The notes beneath the pieces are model-generated. The model searched no databases. It had not been told where the DNA came from and saw nothing but the letters and a program-made list of their open reading frames with translations. Of a DNA stretch of 64,000 nucleotides, positions 32,902 through 41,455 are shown piece by piece (positions within the stretch are counted from its first letter, which is position 1; every line of letters starts with the position of its first letter). Made by a program: the position numbers and the translations under genes. This DNA is from an uncultured Bacteroides sp. Its GTDB lineage: Bacteria > Bacteroidota > Bacteroidia > Bacteroidales > Bacteroidaceae. The stretch spans positions 62,001-126,000 of the forward strand of contig CALADS010000078.1 in NCBI GenBank assembly GCA_937890825.1, written 5' to 3'.

Positions 32902-34530
32902 TTATAACCGTTCTGCCCAGATAGGAGAACTCCACGCCCACTGACCGTCGCGCTGGCGTACGCGCACATAGTAATAATCGGTATCGCGTTGCGGCTCTTT
33001 ATCTTCCATGTAGTGTTCCACTGTGAAGCAGCTTTCCGGCATGGCGCGGTTAAAGAGGATAGCCTCGCTCAGCCAGCCAATCATGAAGTGAGAACGGCTT
33101 CCTTCCAGCAATTCACCCAGGCTGTGTTCAAACTTCTTGCCATTGAATTCTGCAATGATTTTTCCGTCTTTCGGCATTTCCACATCCAGGATAACTGCCT
33201 GTGTGGCCGATGTAGTGGTGTTGGGGTTCTTGCTGCTATACAAATCGAGTTCCGTTTCCTTGTCATTGGCGGATACAATGCGGTTGACGTGTGTATGGAA
33301 TTCGGTTTCTCCTTCTTGTGGTGAAGTGAATGCAGCCCCGCGGAAGCAAGGCGTTACTCCATGCAGGCGACCTTTGCTCAGTTTCAGTTTACCCTGCCAG
33401 TGTACGTATTTCTCTTCGCGGTTCCACCCGAATTCAATTTTCACCTTGCAGCGTACGGTGTCTCCTTCCGGTGCAACCGGTGTGAGCGGCCCGTTCATGC
33501 GTGCCAGGATTTGTCCGTTTTTCACGATGTCCACATAGTCTATACAGCTTTCGCCCGTTACATTCAGGTAAATCCGACGACTGTTACCGCGTACCACATC
33601 ACCCATGAAAGCATCGTTCAGCCGGAAGTCAATGAGAATCTTGTCACCTGTGGCCGCACATACGTGGCGGGTGCGCAGTGCTTCCCAGATGGCATCACGC
33701 GTTAGCGAAGGTGCCAGTACACCGATGCGTCCGTCGCCGTAGCTGCCTGGATAGCCTGAGTGCTGGTCGGTAGATGCCATGATACCAAATTTATGCCCCT
33801 GTTCCAAGCCATATTGGATGGTACCTTCCCATTGGCGAGGTCCCATATCGTGCAGGTAAGGATAATCTCCCTGATCGCTTTCTGCCAACCCGTGACGAGA
33901 ATACATTTCTACGAACGGAGTGATGTCGCCTTCCGTGAAGCATTCCCAATTATATCCGCGGTAGCCACCCTGATACCCCATGTGGTGAGGAGTTACGAAT
34001 ACTTTATGGCCTTTGGCATTTTTTTTCCAGTCTTCGATCGAGGTACATTCCACCAGCGGTGCGTCTAGATCATAGTTCAGTGCCACGTGGTCGCCATGCT
34101 CCATGCTGTGGGCTTCGTAACCGATGAAAGTAAGGAATTCTCCCTCTTTATTATATTCATTGGTCATCTTTACGTATCTTTCGTAGCCCCCTTCGCGCAA
34201 ACGCTTGAAAGCACCGGTATGATAATCAATCACCCATTTCAGTCGGGGGTCGTTGGCTCCCGGAATATCGGGCCACATGGCGTGAGGAGTTACACTGACA
34301 AAGTCCAATTGTCCCTTAGCAGCTTCAAAAGCATCACGCATATCGCCATGTCCATACGTTAGGTTACAGTGATTATGTAAGTCTCCCCAATACATTTTCA
34401 AATTGCTGGCCGAAGGCATAATCTTGCGTGCTTCCTTAGTATTTCCGGCGCAAGCTTCTAACAGACTGCCCGATGCAGCCAGTCCCAGAAACGACCATCC
34501 CGTGTTTTTTAAAAATTTTCTTCTATCCAT
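32902..34530 (-). CDS. DUF3604 domain protein with a Tat-like lipoprotein signal
   Basis: This 542-residue protein starts MDRRKFLKNTGW, which resembles a twin-arginine signal (x-R-R-x-F-L-K), followed by a hydrophobic segment and a lipobox-like LEAC (Cys27). The mature protein has the marks of DUF3604, a group related to PHP metallohydrolases: WGDLHNHCNLTYGHG with an HxH pair, VTPHHMGYQGG, and GIMASTDQHSGYPG. The C-terminal third is beta-rich. The His/Asp motifs suggest a metal-dependent hydrolase, but the reaction is unknown to me. It sits between the sulfatase and the ROK kinase in the heparin locus, which points to a step on heparin oligosaccharides. Confidence 0.8.
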   Translation of the reverse strand: MDRRKFLKNTGWSFLGLAASGSLLEACAGNTKEARKIMPSASNLKMYWGDLHNHCNLTYGHGDMRDAFEAAKGQLDFVSVTPHAMWPDIPGANDPRLKWVIDYHTGAFKRLREGGYERYVKMTNEYNKEGEFLTFIGYEAHSMEHGDHVALNYDLDAPLVECTSIEDWKKNAKGHKVFVTPHHMGYQGGYRGYNWECFTEGDITPFVEMYSRHGLAESDQGDYPYLHDMGPRQWEGTIQYGLEQGHKFGIMASTDQHSGYPGSYGDGRIGVLAPSLTRDAIWEALRTRHVCAATGDKILIDFRLNDAFMGDVVRGNSRRIYLNVTGESCIDYVDIVKNGQILARMNGPLTPVAPEGDTVRCKVKIEFGWNREEKYVHWQGKLKLSKGRLHGVTPCFRGAAFTSPQEGETEFHTHVNRIVSANDKETELDLYSSKNPNTTTSATQAVILDVEMPKDGKIIAEFNGKKFEHSLGELLEGSRSHFMIGWLSEAILFNRAMPESCFTVEHYMEDKEPQRDTDYYYVRVRQRDGQWAWSSPIWAERL

Positions 34531-34565
34531 AGTTGTGTATTTATTAATAGGTTATTAGAATAAGT

Positions 34566-36173
34566 TTATCTATTTTTCATGAATCTCCTATCTCCTTTGA
34601 AAAGCACTTTTTCTTTTTCGTCCGGATCGTTGTCTTGATATTGCTTTTGGGTTTCCTTGAGCAGTTGCACCAGTTCTTGCTGTTTTTGTGCATATTCCGC
34701 TTGTCCCCATACATTATTCATTTCAGCAGGGTCTTTCTTCAGGTCATACATTTCCCATTCATCGATATTGTTATAGAAATGTATCAGTTTGAAGTCTTGT
34801 GTACGAATACCGTAGTGACGTTTCACTGAGTGCTCTGCCGGATATTCATAGTAATGATAATAAGCAGCTTTTCGCCAATTGTCGGGAGTGATACCTTCAT
34901 TCGTCAATATCGGTTTTAGTGATTTGCCTTGCATGTCTTCCGGTATATCGGCGCCTGCAAAATCAAGGAATGTAGGTGCAAAATCAATGTTCATGCAGAT
35001 GGCATGGCTGGTACTTCCTGCCTTGATGCCTTTGGGATAGCGTATAATGAGCGGCATGCGCTGACATTCTTCGTACATGAAGCGTTTGTCAAACCATCCG
35101 TGTTCGCCCAAGAAGAAGCCTTGATCTGATGTGTAGACGATAATCGTATTGTCCAGTTCACCGGTTTCTTCTAAGTATCGTAATAATCTGCCGATATTTT
35201 CATCTACAGAAAGCAGGGTAGCCAGATAGTCGCGCATATATTGTTGGTATTTCCAGGAAATCAGTTCTTTTCCTTTCAGTTTTCCCGAACGATATTCTGC
35301 TATACGCTGCGCATATACAGAGTCCCATTTGTCTTGCACTGCTGCCGGCATACGCTTGTATACACTGTAGAGGCGGTTGGTGGTATCCTTCAGCATTTCT
35401 GCACGCGTCAGGAGTTTTAAGTCCCAGTCTTCGGTCAGTGTCTTGGCTATCGACATATCCTGTTCGCGCGCAGCTGTTCCTCTTCCTTCGTAGTCATCAA
35501 ACAGAGTAGAGGGCTCTGGGAAGGTAGTTTGATTGAATATACCCAAATGGCGCGGTGCAGGCATCCAGTTCCGGTGGGGTGCCTTCTGATGATACATCAT
35601 GCAGAACGGTTTGCTCTTGTCGCGGTTTTCCAGAAAGTCTATAGCCTTATCGGTAATGATATCTGTGGCATAGCCTTCTTCTACAATGTGCTTGCCGTTT
35701 TCCCAAAAGTCAGGATTGTAGTAATCGCCCTGTTCGTGCTGTCCGCTCAAGATACTCCAGTGATCGAATCCTTGAGGTTCGCTGATGAGGTGCCATTTAC
35801 CCACGATGGCCGTTTGGTATCCAGCTTTTTGTAAGAGTTTAGGGAATGTTTGCTGGTCGCCATTAAATGTGCTGGCATTGTCGGTAAATCCGTTTAGGTG
35901 GCTGAATTTTCCGGTGAGGATGCAGGCACGTGAGGGTCCTGAAAGTGCATTGACTGCATAGCAGTTATCCATACGGATGCCTTCATTGGCTATGCGGTCC
36001 ATGTTAGGAGTCTGTATTAGGTTTCCCCCATAGCACGACATGGCCTGCGTAGTATGGTCGTCTGTCATCATGAAGATGATGTTAGGACGTTTAATTTCTT
36101 CTTTAGGTTGCTGTTGACAAGAGGCCAGACTGGACAAGGCCAGCGGCACAAATAAAAGAGATTGGTTTTTCAT
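34566..36173 (-). CDS. Family S1 sulfatase, serine type (probable GlcNAc/GlcNS-6-O-sulfatase)
   Basis: This 535-residue lipoprotein (lipobox SSLASC, Cys19) has the metal-binding start PNIIFMMTDDH. Its sulfatase signature is SGPSRACILTGK, with Ser78 as the residue to be converted to formylglycine; a serine at this place needs the radical-SAM maturase anSME, which is not in the window. The second metal site is in YTSDQGFFLGEHGWFDKR. By position in the locus it corresponds to the 6-O-sulfatase of the B. thetaiotaomicron heparin locus (BT4656, as I recall). I start it at Met 36173, which gives the signal peptide, rather than at 36221. A hairpin lies just upstream. Confidence 0.88.
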   Translation of the reverse strand: MKNQSLLFVPLALSSLASCQQQPKEEIKRPNIIFMMTDDHTTQAMSCYGGNLIQTPNMDRIANEGIRMDNCYAVNALSGPSRACILTGKFSHLNGFTDNASTFNGDQQTFPKLLQKAGYQTAIVGKWHLISEPQGFDHWSILSGQHEQGDYYNPDFWENGKHIVEEGYATDIITDKAIDFLENRDKSKPFCMMYHQKAPHRNWMPAPRHLGIFNQTTFPEPSTLFDDYEGRGTAAREQDMSIAKTLTEDWDLKLLTRAEMLKDTTNRLYSVYKRMPAAVQDKWDSVYAQRIAEYRSGKLKGKELISWKYQQYMRDYLATLLSVDENIGRLLRYLEETGELDNTIIVYTSDQGFFLGEHGWFDKRFMYEECQRMPLIIRYPKGIKAGSTSHAICMNIDFAPTFLDFAGADIPEDMQGKSLKPILTNEGITPDNWRKAAYYHYYEYPAEHSVKRHYGIRTQDFKLIHFYNNIDEWEMYDLKKDPAEMNNVWGQAEYAQKQQELVQLLKETQKQYQDNDPDEKEKVLFKGDRRFMKNR

Positions 36174-36204
36174 AATCGGGAGATGATGAGTTGATAGGAA
36201 ATAG

Positions 36205-36242
36205 CATGAGCAGTAAAGCACTGAGCGTCTTTACTGCTCATG
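36205..36242. repeat. Perfect 14-bp inverted repeat between the PL12 and sulfatase genes
   Basis: CATGAGCAGTAAAG (36205-36218) pairs perfectly with CTTTACTGCTCATG (36229-36242) around a 10-base loop. On the minus-strand transcript it lies 29 bases after the PL12 stop and about 30 bases before the sulfatase start. There is no T-run, so it looks more like a processing or stabilising hairpin than a full terminator. Confidence 0.82.
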
Positions 36243-36270
36243 GTCAGTTAAGTTAAAGCAGGTTTATATA

Positions 36271-38271
36271 TTAGAGAGAGTATTTCAACGACTGCTTCTT
36301 GCCGTTTACTTTTACTTCTACTTCCAAACTGTTTTCGCTGAATGTCTTGTTCTTGAACTTGGCAGCCAGTTTCGGAGCATCTGCACTGTTTTTCACAGGG
36401 TAGATGACTGTGATGTAGCGTACAGGTTCGTCGCTTTCTTTGCGTACATTGAAGGAAACATTCATACGGTTATAACGTTTGCGATAAGCCGTGGAGCACC
36501 ATCCCGGTTCTTTCTTCATGCTCATATCTTCGGGGCCGAAACATTGTAATTTCATGTTGCTGCCTTCTGCAAACTGAGTGAGGAATGTCATATCTTCGCG
36601 ACTGTTTGCAATCTTGCCTTTGGGCATCTGATAGTGCAGGTTTACAGCACCTTTTGCTTTACCAGTCAGTTCATCTACGATTACAAAGTATGTGTTGTTT
36701 ACGAAAAAAACAGAACGACGGTGTGTCAGATTCTTGTAGCTGGGATTTTCTGTAACCAGTGTCTGTACATCTCCTTCGGGTTGCCACAGTTTTGTTACCG
36801 ATTCCGTAGTTTCCAGATTCTTATTGTTCAGCGTCACCGTGTTGTGTACACAAGTCTGGCGGTGCCAGTTACGCTGCTCCATCACTTCGCCTTCACCGGC
36901 ATACACATACGAACCAGAGTCGGGGAAGAGATTTTTTCCGTTGAACCACAATTCGAAAGTTCCGTTATCAGGTTGGCAATGCCAGAAAGCCTTCGGGCCT
37001 GCTTTTACTACCATCTGTGTGGCATCCATGCCCCATGAGTTACGGAATACGAAGAATCCGGATTTCAAGAATCCTTTAGACAGATAGTCGGGCAGTGAAC
37101 CTTCCTTGCCATCGGTGGCAAAATAGCGGATGGCTTCGTTCTTCGGGAACAACTTGCTCCAACTCTTGTAGTTCTTAATCATTTCTTTCTTTTCAGTCAG
37201 TTTGGCATCACTGAAGCAGGGATTGGTGTAGTCCGGGAAAGAGATGTTAGCATAGAACATAATCATGTCTTCTACCGTATTCAGATAGCTCTGCGGGAAT
37301 TCGTTGCGGAATCCGTTGGCATCAGCAATGGCGATTGCCTTACAGAAAATGTTGATAGCAGCCAAGTGATAGTGAGGGTCTAATTCAAATTGTCCGCCGT
37401 CTTGATATACTTGAACATTTATTTCTCTGTTCAGAATATCGATACCGCTTTTTCTCCAAGCTTGTGCATCTTTAAATTCCGGGAAGAATGCGCCTGCATA
37501 AATCATGCGTTGAGCTTCAAATAGCAGGTGGTTACCCTGATCGGAATAGTTATTCAGAATGTGCACAGCATGCTTGTGGTAATTCACCAAAAATTCAGTT
37601 AAGAAGTTGGGTGTAAAGGAAGGAGAAGGCAAGAACAGCTGGAACTGAGAAGTCTGATCTTGTAAGCGGTTGCTCACCTCCAACGGACGCCAGGCAAAGC
37701 GTACATTTTCTGCATTGCCTTTTATTTCTCCGCTGCTCACCAACTCATATTCTTTTTTATCCATTTTTGTCAATGGGTTCTTTTTAATCCAATCGATGTA
37801 TTGGTGTGCCCATTCTTTCGCATATTTTTCATCGCCTGATAGACGGTATGCTTTTCCCATGGGGGTAAACCATTTGTGACGATGCAGCTGCCAGCGAAGC
37901 TCATTGTCTTTTACCGGCCAGTATTGCCAATTGATGTCCTCTCCATAGTTATAAGAGGGTTGATATCCTTTGTGTACAAAGAATGTGTGCTTCAGGGCAT
38001 CATCAGCCCATTTCTGCTCTTCTTTGCTAATGGTTATTTTCTTTAAGTTGATATCCGGAGTCTTTACATTTGTGCGGGCACGGTAATAATCGAGCAACGC
38101 TTGTGCTGCTGCTTCATCTTTTCCTTCTTCGTGCAGTGCTTTCACCTTTTCTAGTCCCGGAAAGTTTAAGTTCAACAGAGAGAACACTTCCTTTTTCAGT
38201 TCTTGTGCGCCCAACTGAGTGGACACACAAGCTACCATCAAAAGAATGATATATTTAAATGTTTTGTTCAT
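36271..38271 (-). CDS. Heparinase II/III family lyase (PL12), periplasmic
   Basis: This 666-residue protein has a signal peptide (ending STQLGAQ) without a lipobox. An N-terminal alpha-toroid domain follows, with NRLQDQTSQFQLFL, DQGNHLLFEAQRM and FELDPHYHLAAINIF (Tyr and His of the likely active site). A C-terminal beta-sheet domain begins near WHCQPDNGTFELW. PL12 enzymes act on low-sulfated, heparan-sulfate-like stretches and complement heparinase I. It corresponds by order to BT4657 of B. thetaiotaomicron, as I recall. A second, divergent PL12-like gene at 46849 has a lipoprotein signal. Start chosen at Met 38271; another in-frame Met lies at 38283. Confidence 0.9.
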   Translation of the reverse strand: MNKTFKYIILLMVACVSTQLGAQELKKEVFSLLNLNFPGLEKVKALHEEGKDEAAAQALLDYYRARTNVKTPDINLKKITISKEEQKWADDALKHTFFVHKGYQPSYNYGEDINWQYWPVKDNELRWQLHRHKWFTPMGKAYRLSGDEKYAKEWAHQYIDWIKKNPLTKMDKKEYELVSSGEIKGNAENVRFAWRPLEVSNRLQDQTSQFQLFLPSPSFTPNFLTEFLVNYHKHAVHILNNYSDQGNHLLFEAQRMIYAGAFFPEFKDAQAWRKSGIDILNREINVQVYQDGGQFELDPHYHLAAINIFCKAIAIADANGFRNEFPQSYLNTVEDMIMFYANISFPDYTNPCFSDAKLTEKKEMIKNYKSWSKLFPKNEAIRYFATDGKEGSLPDYLSKGFLKSGFFVFRNSWGMDATQMVVKAGPKAFWHCQPDNGTFELWFNGKNLFPDSGSYVYAGEGEVMEQRNWHRQTCVHNTVTLNNKNLETTESVTKLWQPEGDVQTLVTENPSYKNLTHRRSVFFVNNTYFVIVDELTGKAKGAVNLHYQMPKGKIANSREDMTFLTQFAEGSNMKLQCFGPEDMSMKKEPGWCSTAYRKRYNRMNVSFNVRKESDEPVRYITVIYPVKNSADAPKLAAKFKNKTFSENSLEVEVKVNGKKQSLKYSL

Positions 38272-38291
38272 GATAAAATACATTAGGCTGT

Positions 38292-39569
38292 TTAGATATT
38301 CTTATAGTTTATACCTTTCAAGTCCATGTAGCGTTTCAAGGCTTCCAGATAATAGTAGTCTGCATAATTCAGCGGTGTATCAATTTCTGATCCGTTAGGA
38401 AGTGAGCCAACTGAATGCATCAGGATGAATCCTTGGTTTTCTCCGACTTTAGCTAAGTAAGCTTCGCTTGAAAGACTCTTCAGAATTTTTTCTGCGTAAT
38501 CCAAGTATTTTTTTCCGTCAGGAACCATCGTGCTGAGTTCAATCAGACCAGATGCTGTTACAGCTGCTGCTGAAGCGTCGCGCGGAGTTTCCGGAGTAAC
38601 CGGTGCATCGTAGTCCCAATAAGGAATAGCGTCTTCAGTTTTCACGCGGTTCATAATCATATCTGCTATTTCTACAGCAAACTTCAGGAAGGTGCTGTCG
38701 TTGGTTTCGCGGAAGCAGGCAGTATATCCGTATACAGCCCAAGCTTGACCGCGTGCCCATGAAGAGTCATCGTTTTTCCCTTGGTGAGTCTGCTTGCGTT
38801 CTACTGTACCGTCATTGTTATAGCTTACTACGTGCCAGCAAGTGTGGTCGGGACGGAAGTGGTTGTTCATGGTGGTTATAGCATGCTTCACGGCTACATC
38901 TTTATAGCTGTTGTTGCCTGTAGCTTTTGATACGTTGAACAGCAGGTCTAAGTTCATCATATTGTCGATAATTACCGGGAAGTTCCAGGTGCCAAAATCC
39001 CAAGAACGGATAGCTTTGATAGAGGGGTTGAAGCGTCCGCACAAGTTGTCTGCTGTTTCTTTCATTACAGCTGCAATAGTGTCGTTGGGAGACAGGCGTT
39101 CTGCATTGCCGTAGCTGCAGTTAATCATGAATCCCAAGTCGTGCGTACCTTTGTAGTAGCGTACGGGATTCAGCAGGTTTGTATATTTGATGGCCTCTGC
39201 CTTCAAAGCATCGTTGCCAGTCAGTTCATATGCGTACCACAGAGAACCGGGGAAGAAACCACTGGTCCAGTCGAATGGAGTGCAAAGACGAACTTGTCCC
39301 AATTGTTCCGCTGTAGGTTGTGCGCGTAGAGAATCTTTAAAAGTAAGTGAGTCTCTTTCCAATTGGCGGCAAAGGAAATTCATGTCATATCCTGTACGGA
39401 TAGAGCGTGGCAATTGTCCTGTACCGTCTGCTTGCTTAGCAGCAATTTGCAGTTGAGAAGAAGCTACGTCTAAGCCTTTCTTAATCCAACTGTAGTCTTC
39501 TTTAGGGGTTGTCTGACAAGAAGCGAATGCGAGTGCAACCGATGCAAAGAGAACGAGTTTCTTTTTCAT
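38292..39569 (-). CDS. Unsaturated glucuronyl hydrolase (GH88)
   Basis: This 425-residue lipoprotein (lipobox AFASC, Cys18) has an alpha/alpha-barrel of the GH88 type. Landmarks are DWTSGFFPGSLWYAYELTG, DLGFMINCSYGNAERL with a conserved Asp, SWDFGTWNFPVIIDNMMNLDLL with the catalytic Asp region, and SSWARGQAWAVYGYT. GH88 enzymes release the unsaturated uronic acid that lyases leave at the non-reducing end. The longer frame from 39740 runs through a promoter-like box and a hairpin, so I start it at Met 39569; Met 39578 is also possible. It follows susD after a 195-base gap, the largest inside the locus. Confidence 0.92.
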   Translation of the reverse strand: MKKKLVLFASVALAFASCQTTPKEDYSWIKKGLDVASSQLQIAAKQADGTGQLPRSIRTGYDMNFLCRQLERDSLTFKDSLRAQPTAEQLGQVRLCTPFDWTSGFFPGSLWYAYELTGNDALKAEAIKYTNLLNPVRYYKGTHDLGFMINCSYGNAERLSPNDTIAAVMKETADNLCGRFNPSIKAIRSWDFGTWNFPVIIDNMMNLDLLFNVSKATGNNSYKDVAVKHAITTMNNHFRPDHTCWHVVSYNNDGTVERKQTHQGKNDDSSWARGQAWAVYGYTACFRETNDSTFLKFAVEIADMIMNRVKTEDAIPYWDYDAPVTPETPRDASAAAVTASGLIELSTMVPDGKKYLDYAEKILKSLSSEAYLAKVGENQGFILMHSVGSLPNGSEIDTPLNYADYYYLEALKRYMDLKGINYKNI

Positions 39570-39614
39570 GTAATTCATTTTAAGTGATTGTTTTAGAAGT
39601 TTTTTGTAACCTTG

Positions 39615-39622
39615 CAAATATA
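39615..39622 (-). promoter_or_regulatory. Internal promoter-like -7 box before GH88
   Basis: On the minus strand this reads TATATTTG, a match to TAnnTTTG, 45 bases before the GH88 start and downstream of the susD hairpin. No good -33 element is seen. It could give the enzyme genes of the locus their own basal transcription. Confidence 0.5.
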
Positions 39623-39716
39623 TAGGAAAACAGACAATGAGCAGATTAGTATTGTTGAAAAGGTCATCAATTTGTCTGTTTGTGCTTATAATTCTGTATA
39701 ATTTAGTATCAATATT

Positions 39717-39747
39717 CTCCAATGTGCCTTTCTGGGGCACATTGGAG
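39717..39747. repeat. Perfect 12-bp inverted repeat between susD and GH88
   Basis: CTCCAATGTGCC (39717-39728) pairs with GGCACATTGGAG (39736-39747) around a 7-base loop. On the minus-strand transcript it starts 17 bases after the susD stop and is followed by AATATTGATA rather than a T-run. It may mark the 3' end of the abundant susCD message, with partial read-through into GH88. Confidence 0.82.
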
Positions 39748-39764
39748 GGAGTTTTTAAAAGGAA

Positions 39765-41438
39765 TTACCATCCTGGATTCTGCTTGAACTGCGTGCAGAG
39801 GTCCAAGTCGCGCTGGGGGATAGGCAGTAACTCGTGTTTGCCCTTTTTGGTATATTTATAGATTAGGTATCTATAGTTGTCATCCGATTCCCACCATTGA
39901 GCCAGTGCTTTGTTAGTGGCAACAATGGTTTCGTAGTAGTTGCCCCAACGTACCAAATCCATCCGGCGGTGGCCTTCGAATGCCAATTCAAACGCGCGTT
40001 CTTTTCTTACCGCTTCGCGGAAACTTTGCTCATTCAAATTAGATAAATCGCAAACAGTAGTGTTTGACGGATACCCATATCCGCGACGGCGCACTTCATT
40101 GATGGCCGCATAGGCTTCTGTTGTAGGACCATGTTTCCATTCGTTGAGTGCTTCCGCATACAATAGTAATACGTCTGCATATCGCAGGAAGTACCAATTG
40201 GCGTTCGATTTATCATTGTTGATTACTGCACCGGCTTTTTGATACTTATTCAAGTCCCATTTTCCTGGTGTGTAATTCTGCTTTTCTTTTTGCGCTTTTG
40301 TAGGGTCTAAATCTTTGGCTATGGCCATTTCGTCTGTATCGCTTTTACCTTTTACCCACAATACAGCATCACTGTCATACCTATAGTTGGCTATTGATAC
40401 GTCTCGGCGTTTGTCACCTGCATATTGGCTGTTTCTCCAGTCTAACAGAAAGGTGTGTACCACTTTCATATTTCCGGCACAGCTACCGCGCACTCCGGCT
40501 ATGGCTGTGGTTTTTACCCCGTTCCATTTTCCGATACGTCCTACAGGGTCGCCTGAGCCTGAAATAGTAGGTGAATAGAATGATATTTCTATCAAGCTTT
40601 CTGTGGGATCCCAAACGCTGCTGCAAGTATTTTCCCATAGTTGTTCATAGTTGCGCAACAACCCATGTTTACCCGACTCTATCAGTTCTTGAGCTGTTTT
40701 GGCAGCCTCTTCCCATTTGGCTGTATTTTGCAAAGGGTAACCTGCCCACGTAGCATATACTTTGGCCAATAATCCCAAAGCTCCCCCCTTACTGAATCTA
40801 TAATCGTTATTTTCGCGGATTTGATCATCTGTAGCGTAGGGAAGTGTTTCACACGCAAAGCGCAGGTCATCTTCAATGAATTCATATACTTTCTCTGGTT
40901 CTGCCTGTGTAAAGGCTCCTGGTGCCATATAAGACATCTCTGTATTCGTAATCAAAGGAATGTTTCCGTAACGACGCACTAATTCAAAGTAGAACATGGC
41001 ACGTAAAGCTCTTGCTTCTGCGATGTATAAGGTCGCAGTTTTTTTGTCAGCTTGTGTATAATTGTCAAATTTGTTACTTAAACGTTCCAAAAAGTCATTT
41101 GCTCTGTATATACCTTGATATAGCACCTTCCATGTTTGCTGAATTTCTACTTGTGTGGTAGGAAATGCATTGTTCACCACAATACGGTAGTTGGTAATAT
41201 CTGCACCTTCACCTTGGGAAATGTCTGTGCCCATATTGAGCAGGAAGGATAAGTGATATCCGTAGGCAGCATCATCTACCGTGATTCGGTATACTCCCAA
41301 CAGCACATCTTCTGCTTCTTTGGCATTGTTCATATAGTTTTTCTTTTCCATTTCACTTTTAGCCTCTTCATCCAAAGAACATGAAGTGGGCATAAAGCAA
41401 AGGAGTGACATGGTTATGTAATAGATAATCTTTTTCAT
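39765..41438 (-). CDS. SusD-like starch-binding-type outer-membrane lipoprotein (heparin locus)
   Basis: This 557-residue lipoprotein (lipobox MPTSC, Cys20) has the SusD/RagB pattern: an N-terminal segment with VLLGVYRITVDDA, TPR-like helices (EARALRAMFYFELVRRYGNIPLI is the hallmark, read in parts), and a C-terminal domain ending in LLPIPQRDLDLCTQFKQNPGW, also typical. SusD proteins sit on the outside of the outer membrane as a lid on the SusC channel and bind the incoming glycan. It starts 17 bases after the susC stop. Confidence 0.94.
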   Translation of the reverse strand: MKKIIYYITMSLLCFMPTSCSLDEEAKSEMEKKNYMNNAKEAEDVLLGVYRITVDDAAYGYHLSFLLNMGTDISQGEGADITNYRIVVNNAFPTTQVEIQQTWKVLYQGIYRANDFLERLSNKFDNYTQADKKTATLYIAEARALRAMFYFELVRRYGNIPLITNTEMSYMAPGAFTQAEPEKVYEFIEDDLRFACETLPYATDDQIRENNDYRFSKGGALGLLAKVYATWAGYPLQNTAKWEEAAKTAQELIESGKHGLLRNYEQLWENTCSSVWDPTESLIEISFYSPTISGSGDPVGRIGKWNGVKTTAIAGVRGSCAGNMKVVHTFLLDWRNSQYAGDKRRDVSIANYRYDSDAVLWVKGKSDTDEMAIAKDLDPTKAQKEKQNYTPGKWDLNKYQKAGAVINNDKSNANWYFLRYADVLLLYAEALNEWKHGPTTEAYAAINEVRRRGYGYPSNTTVCDLSNLNEQSFREAVRKERAFELAFEGHRRMDLVRWGNYYETIVATNKALAQWWESDDNYRYLIYKYTKKGKHELLPIPQRDLDLCTQFKQNPGW

Positions 41439-41455
41439 ATAATTGCTCGTAAATA

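Noticed and set aside
39570..39740. Longer N-terminus for the GH88 gene starting at 39740
   Set aside because: It would run through the susD-GH88 hairpin and the -7 box and would bury a good lipoprotein signal peptide 57 residues into the protein.
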